The notes under the pieces: model-generated | Databases searched by the model: none | What the model saw: the letters and a program-made list of their open reading frames with translations, nothing else | Told to the model about the DNA's origin: nothing | Made by a program: the position numbers and the translations under genes | In this document: positions 59,840 through 64,000 of the stretch, in pieces | Position numbering within the stretch: position 1 is the first letter of the stretch | How the letters are laid out: every line of letters starts with the position of its first letter | NCBI GenBank assembly: GCA_016169945.1 | Contig: JADLSH010000020.1 | Span: 558,001 to 622,000, forward strand | Reading direction: 5' to 3' | Length of the DNA: 64,000 bases | Source of the DNA: Trachythela sp. YZ-2020 | Lineage: Eukaryota; Cnidaria; Anthozoa; Malacalcyonacea; Clavulariidae

Positions 59840-60085
59840 AAATCCCTGGGGCTGGGATCCGTTGTGCGAAGTCCGAATAGCGAATTTGGCATACAATTTA
59901 TGTATAATTTCAATATGCAGACAAAAATTTGCACTGAACTTGCAATGGTGGAAAAATGCGTTTTCGACCGGCAATTTTTAATGGTATCGTATTTGGCCAT
60001 TTTTATAGCTAAAAGATTGATCTTTAAATAATGAACGCAGAACAACATGCTAAATTTTGATTACCTTTGTACACCCTGTACAACG
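59840..60085. mobile_element. Degraded right half of the 10153-10998 element family
   Basis: GCGTTTTCGACCGGCAATTT, GTATTTGGCCATTTTTATAG, CTAAAAGATTGATC and TTGATTACCTTTGTACACCC parallel the right arm of 10153-10998. Next to it GGGATCCGTTGTGCGAAGTC resembles the end of the nested MITE family. Confidence 0.6.
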
Positions 60086-61180
60086 TCGGCCCAAATGGGG
60101 GTTGCCGATCTGGGAAAAGATCAACATTGCTAGTCCCCTGCAATCTTCCAGTTTCGCTAAATGTTTCAACCATATATAAATGCTTGCAACCTCGCATATC
60201 GGGATCTTTACCTCCAAGATCCTAGTTCAAACTGGTCACAAGAAACCCAAAATGTGGGTTTTTTCATTAGATCCTAAATACGAGGTTCTGGTGTAGGTAG
60301 CGATAAACGATATGCTTGAGGGTTTGTTATGTCAAACTACCAGAAAAATAACAACAATCTATATCTAATGACTGAATTGATTGATACATTACTCGCATAA
60401 ATAATGTTAGTTTCCCAAAATAATTAAATCTGGCTAACATTACTACGAAGGGTGGGCAAACACTGACATAATTACTTTAGGATTTTGTTAAGAATAACCT
60501 GAACACAATCATGTGTATATTTCCTTATAACTTTAGAGCTTACACAAAAGGGCATGTTATGTGAATAGTATATTTGTACACGACTCAAAATGATAAATAT
60601 AAGGATTTTACTACACTGAATGAGTTATATGAACAACATGAAGGAATTTATCTCCAAGAAAAATATCAAATTATAGTAAATCTTTGAGGTGTTGGCAAAA
60701 ATCAGGAAATTTGTTAGGTAAATGTTGGCCAAAAATTGGCCAGGTATATGTATTTGAAATTCAAGCTACAGGAAGAGTAGCGATTAAGGTGGCTCGATAC
60801 AGTTTTAAAAAATTCAGGTGTTCAACACTTTGAATTTTTAAACTCCGTATTTTTAGGTTTTATTCGCCATGTATCGGGGTTTTCATATATTTTGATGTTT
60901 CTACTTTCAAATTATGTTGTGACACAGTCATAGTGTCGTACATTATTTTACTTGGAAGACAGAGTAACAATAAGTGAAATATAAAAAAATTCTGTAATGC
61001 CATTTTGTTGAAAAAGGCAAAAATGTCGTTTTCTTCGATATAATTTCCAATTTTCGATTTAATTATCCAATTTCACTAGTATAATGAAATATTTTTGCTG
61101 TGTCATTGTTTCTTAAAAATACAGCCAGGTTTACAAATACCCTCATGCATATTTTAGAAGGACAACCGTCATCATCGACC
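60086..61180. other. No gene seen
   Basis: AT-rich intergenic DNA without recognised repeats. Confidence 0.4.
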
Positions 61181-61184
61181 ACAT

Positions 61185-61510
61185 TTTCCCCCATGCAAGT
61201 ATGTTTGCATACATACATGCACGCATGCCCTAGCATTTGCATGCATGAAACATGAATTCCATGCATAGATTTTCATGCATGCAGTGTCAATTGCATGCAT
61301 GCACAACCAGTTTACATGCGTGCAATATCAATTGCATACATACAATACAAATTTGCATGCATGCAAAGCCAATTGCATGCATTCACTACCAATTTGCATG
61401 CATGCAAAATTAATTAAATGCATATACTAAGTAGTCACTAGAAATTTGCATACATGAAAAATCAATTGCATTCATGCACTACAAATTTGCATGCAATGTG
61501 CCACTGTACT
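61185..61510. repeat. GCATGCATGC-rich irregular repeat
   Basis: About a dozen occurrences of ATTTGCATGCATGCAAA and variants (CAATTGCATGCAT, TTGCATACAT), spaced roughly 20-30 bp. Each unit is itself palindromic. Confidence 0.8.
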
Positions 61511-61865
61511 AATAATTCGCATACTGATGGCTACATTTAATGTTGAGTTTTCTTAAACCACCTGAGCTAAAATTATTGATACCAGTAAAGAAAATGTGCC
61601 GATAATCGCATAAAAATAGTCAGGTAGAAAAAGTAACTCGAAGTTATTATCCCACATTATAGCCCACTACGGTAATCCCATCACCCTAATTCGTCTGCCC
61701 TATTTCTGCCCGCATATGCAGGTTGGGCGTTTTAAGGGCTGGAAAGTTGACCAATCACGTAACAAAGGCGCGAACTCAGGACATATATTTTTTTAACAAG
61801 ACCTAGCAAAAAACTACAAATTGTTTTGCTAGAATATACGCAAAAAAAATTAATACTTCTTGTCC

Positions 61866-62043
61866 AAGGAGAAGGAAAAGTGAGCTACAAGATATTCGAC
61901 GATTGAAGCTCAAAATATGTGAAATTTTGTTACCTGCTGAAGCAGAACTCATTACCGATCACAATATTATCGTCTTTGAAGTTTCAATGTCTTGCAATCA
62001 ATTGCCAAAGCTAAGATACGGAGAACAGTGTATAACCAAGTAG
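61866..62043 (+). pseudogene. Possible LINE endonuclease-end fragment
   Basis: Reads KSELQDIRRLKLKICEILLP, AEAELITDHNIIVFEVSMSC, NQLPKLRYGE. ITDHNIIVFEV resembles the SDHxxVxxxV motif closing the endonuclease domain of non-LTR elements. Weak, single-motif evidence. Confidence 0.35.
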
Positions 62044-62344
62044 TAATAAAGGGGCCGTTCGAGCCCCTTTTTTGGGGGTGCGATTGGGGATTAAATATTC
62101 AGGGTGAAGTAATTAATATTCAGGATGAGCGAAGGGTGCGCACACACGACGTCACTCAAGGCGAGCCTGGGCATGAACGTCGTTTAAGGATTTTTATCAC
62201 AAAAGTAATCGCTTTTTAATTAGCGTCCCATGTTAGCGTCGCTACAAAATTTTGCAAAAATTTTATCTAAGGATAATCGACAGTGTTTGAAGTAGCTTCC
62301 TTTGCTTCGGTTATGTGAGACAGTCAATGGATAATGAATAATTT

Positions 62345-62475
62345 TTGACGAGTTGAAACGAAATGAAATTGATGTCGATAAGCAAACTTTATCGTTTCAT
62401 ATGAATACAATTCTCAACCAACATCGAGATCTATACCGTGAAGTTGATGTAGATCTTGAACAAGTCTACAGATAG
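62345..62475 (+). other. Short coding-like segment
   Basis: Reads FDELKRNEIDVDKQTLSFHM, NTILNQHRDLYREVDVDLEQ, VYR-stop. Forty-odd residues of protein-like composition, perhaps the last exon of an unknown gene. Confidence 0.25.
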
Positions 62476-62795
62476 ATAATTTTCCGTGGGAGATAAACGC
62501 ATGCCAGGGCAATTTTTGAGATTAACCTGGGGAGCCATTTTGGACGTAATATAATCCATAAACATTCGTAATCTGGACTAGTAAAATCGTGACCTATTTT
62601 AAACGGAATTGTATCCTTAATGAAGACGGCCACACCACCACCTCTTTTATTATCTCTATCATTCCTTATTACACTAAAACCTGGGATGCCTGGAAAATGC
62701 AATGCTTCGTCTGGGATATCATCAGAAAGCCAAGTTTCGGACACCATTACTATGTCTGAGTTATAATTATGAATAACATGCGCCAGCGAAATAGT
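62466..62795 (-). pseudogene. Non-LTR endonuclease fragment
   Basis: The minus strand reads HNYNSDIVMVSETWLSDDIP, then GFSVIRNDRDNKRGGGVAVF, IKDTIPFKIG and IALACVYLP. These are the SETWL, RxxRxxxGGGVAxF and VYxP motifs of an APE-type endonuclease. It lacks both ends. Confidence 0.85.
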
Positions 62796-62849
62796 CTAAT
62801 TAAACGTTCGTGCAATAAGTTTCATATATGCTAGTATGGTACATTACTA

Positions 62850-64000
62850 TAAACTAACATTAAAATAAGTCCTTATATAGGATTTTTTGAAAACTTGCAG
62901 GGTTTCACTGTTTCGAACACTATGAGGTAGTGCATTCCATAGTTTAGCAGCAGAATATTTAAACATTCTTTTAAGTTGTTCAGTTCTTGGTTTTGGAAGT
63001 GAAAAATCCTCTTTTCTACGAGTATTGTAACAATGTCGATCCATGTGTCGGATTAAGTCAACATCAACACGTTCTGCTTCCTGATGAAGACATTTGTACA
63101 TCAAAATACACTTGTGCAAACGTCTTCTCTACTCAAGTGTCCCCCAGTTAATCTTCTGCAAGATGTCGTCGGAAGATGTTGATGAGTCACCTCCAACAAT
63201 AATTCTTGCTGATCGCGCTTGTAGCCTTTGTAGTTTAGTCTTTGACGTCACACTACAATTATCCCACACGACGTCACAATAGTCAAACAAAGGTAAAATG
63301 GTTGTATTATAAACCAGTTTTGCTGTTTGAGTATCAAGTAAGGATCGTACACGCCTTAAGACACCAATTCTCGAGGACACCTTTTTGAATAACTTATCGA
63401 CATGAGTATTCCAAGAAATATTACCATCCACGTACACGCCAAGATATTTGGAAGAGTCTACGTTTGAAATTTCGTAGTTGTCCAGAATCAGACTCACAGG
63501 GTCAAAATTTCTTAACTTCTGTGATGTTCCTACCAGCATATATTCTGATTTTGTAGGGTTAATAATCAGTCCGTTAGCCTCAAGCCATTGAGATATAAAT
63601 CCCAAATCTGTATTTAATTTATGCTCAATATCCGAACTGTCTTTGCTAGTATAGAAAAGTACTGTATCATCTGCGAACATATTGAGATCACCAAACTTAA
63701 TGCATTCAGGCAGAGAGTTGACATATACCAAAAACAGGAGTGGTCCCAGCGCCGATCCCTGGGGTACACCCGTGATAACTGGTTGATGGTCAGATAGAAC
63801 GCCATTATAGAAAACTTGCTGCTGTCGATTTGATAAATACGAAGAAAACCATTCAAGCTCAGACCCACAAATCCCTAATGTATAAAGTTTGTCCAACAAG
63901 ATAGAATGCCTCACAGTGTCAAATGCTTTTGCCAGATCTAAGAACACAACTCCAGTTACTTGACCATTATCCATACATTAAGAATAGATCTCGCATTAAG
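62850..64000 (-). pseudogene. Non-LTR retrotransposon ORF2, 3' half, running off the window
   Basis: The minus strand from 63974 reads GVVFLDLAKAFDTVRHSILL (motif A), GVPQGSALGPLLFLVYVNSL (B), LNMFADDTVLFY (C), then KYLGVYVDGNISWNTHVDKL and LLPLFDYCDVVWDNC, to 63129. After a frame change the C-terminal tail MHKCILMYKCLHQEA ... HMDRHCYNTRRKED ... AAKLWNALPHSVRNSETLQV runs to 62850. RT motifs are intact, but the tail is out of frame by one slip. A different family from the 28988 element. Confidence 0.88.

Overview
This is a stretch of an intron-rich, AT-rich animal nuclear genome. GT-AG introns, tRNA-derived SINEs, non-LTR retrotransposons and two recognisable metazoan housekeeping genes exclude a prokaryote. 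The protein style and the repeat mix (palindromic MITEs, hAT, Tc1/mariner-like and CR1/L2-like elements) fit a cnidarian best, but that is inference from reading, not a database result.

Layout. From 852 to 47791 on the + strand runs one very long gene, GTF2H2 (the p44 subunit of TFIIH). Fifteen short exons can be placed with consistent phases, and about 60 residues are missing between exons 6 and 7. Its introns hold nearly everything else. Intron 1 carries a hAT MITE, a LINE scrap and a 10-bp minisatellite. Introns 3 to 6 carry palindromic MITEs and a SINE, including a transposon-in-transposon case with its own empty-site control. Intron 9 is about 28 kb and holds a second gene, GHITM (mitochondrial TMBIM5), on the + strand at 19151-21198. 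GHITM exon 1 is also present as an inverted copy just upstream; the + copy carries a 125-bp insertion in exon 1 and a +1 frameshift in exon 6.

From 22260 to 36344 lies a 14-kb block bounded by about 350-bp inverted repeats. It is filled with at least eight broken copies of one unrecognised protein module, exons of other unknown genes, and a nearly complete non-LTR retrotransposon (ORF1 27117-28157 plus a shifted CCCH-finger tail, ORF2 28988-31876 with endonuclease and reverse transcriptase). An unrecognised minus-strand gene follows at 37.1-39.0 kb, then an array of SINE-like units. The last six GTF2H2 exons lie at 41.2-47.8 kb among further MITEs.

Downstream of GTF2H2 (47.8-64 kb) there is no intact gene. 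This part holds perfect-hairpin MITEs, tandem arrays (one with repeated CRE-like palindromes), a decayed two-exon minus-strand gene, a frameshifted coding fragment, and pieces of at least four non-LTR retrotransposons, one running off the right end.

The host genes do not work together in any visible pathway: GTF2H2 acts in nuclear transcription and DNA repair, and GHITM in the mitochondrial inner membrane. The unifying theme is one giant gene whose introns serve as a landing ground for mobile DNA and nested genes.
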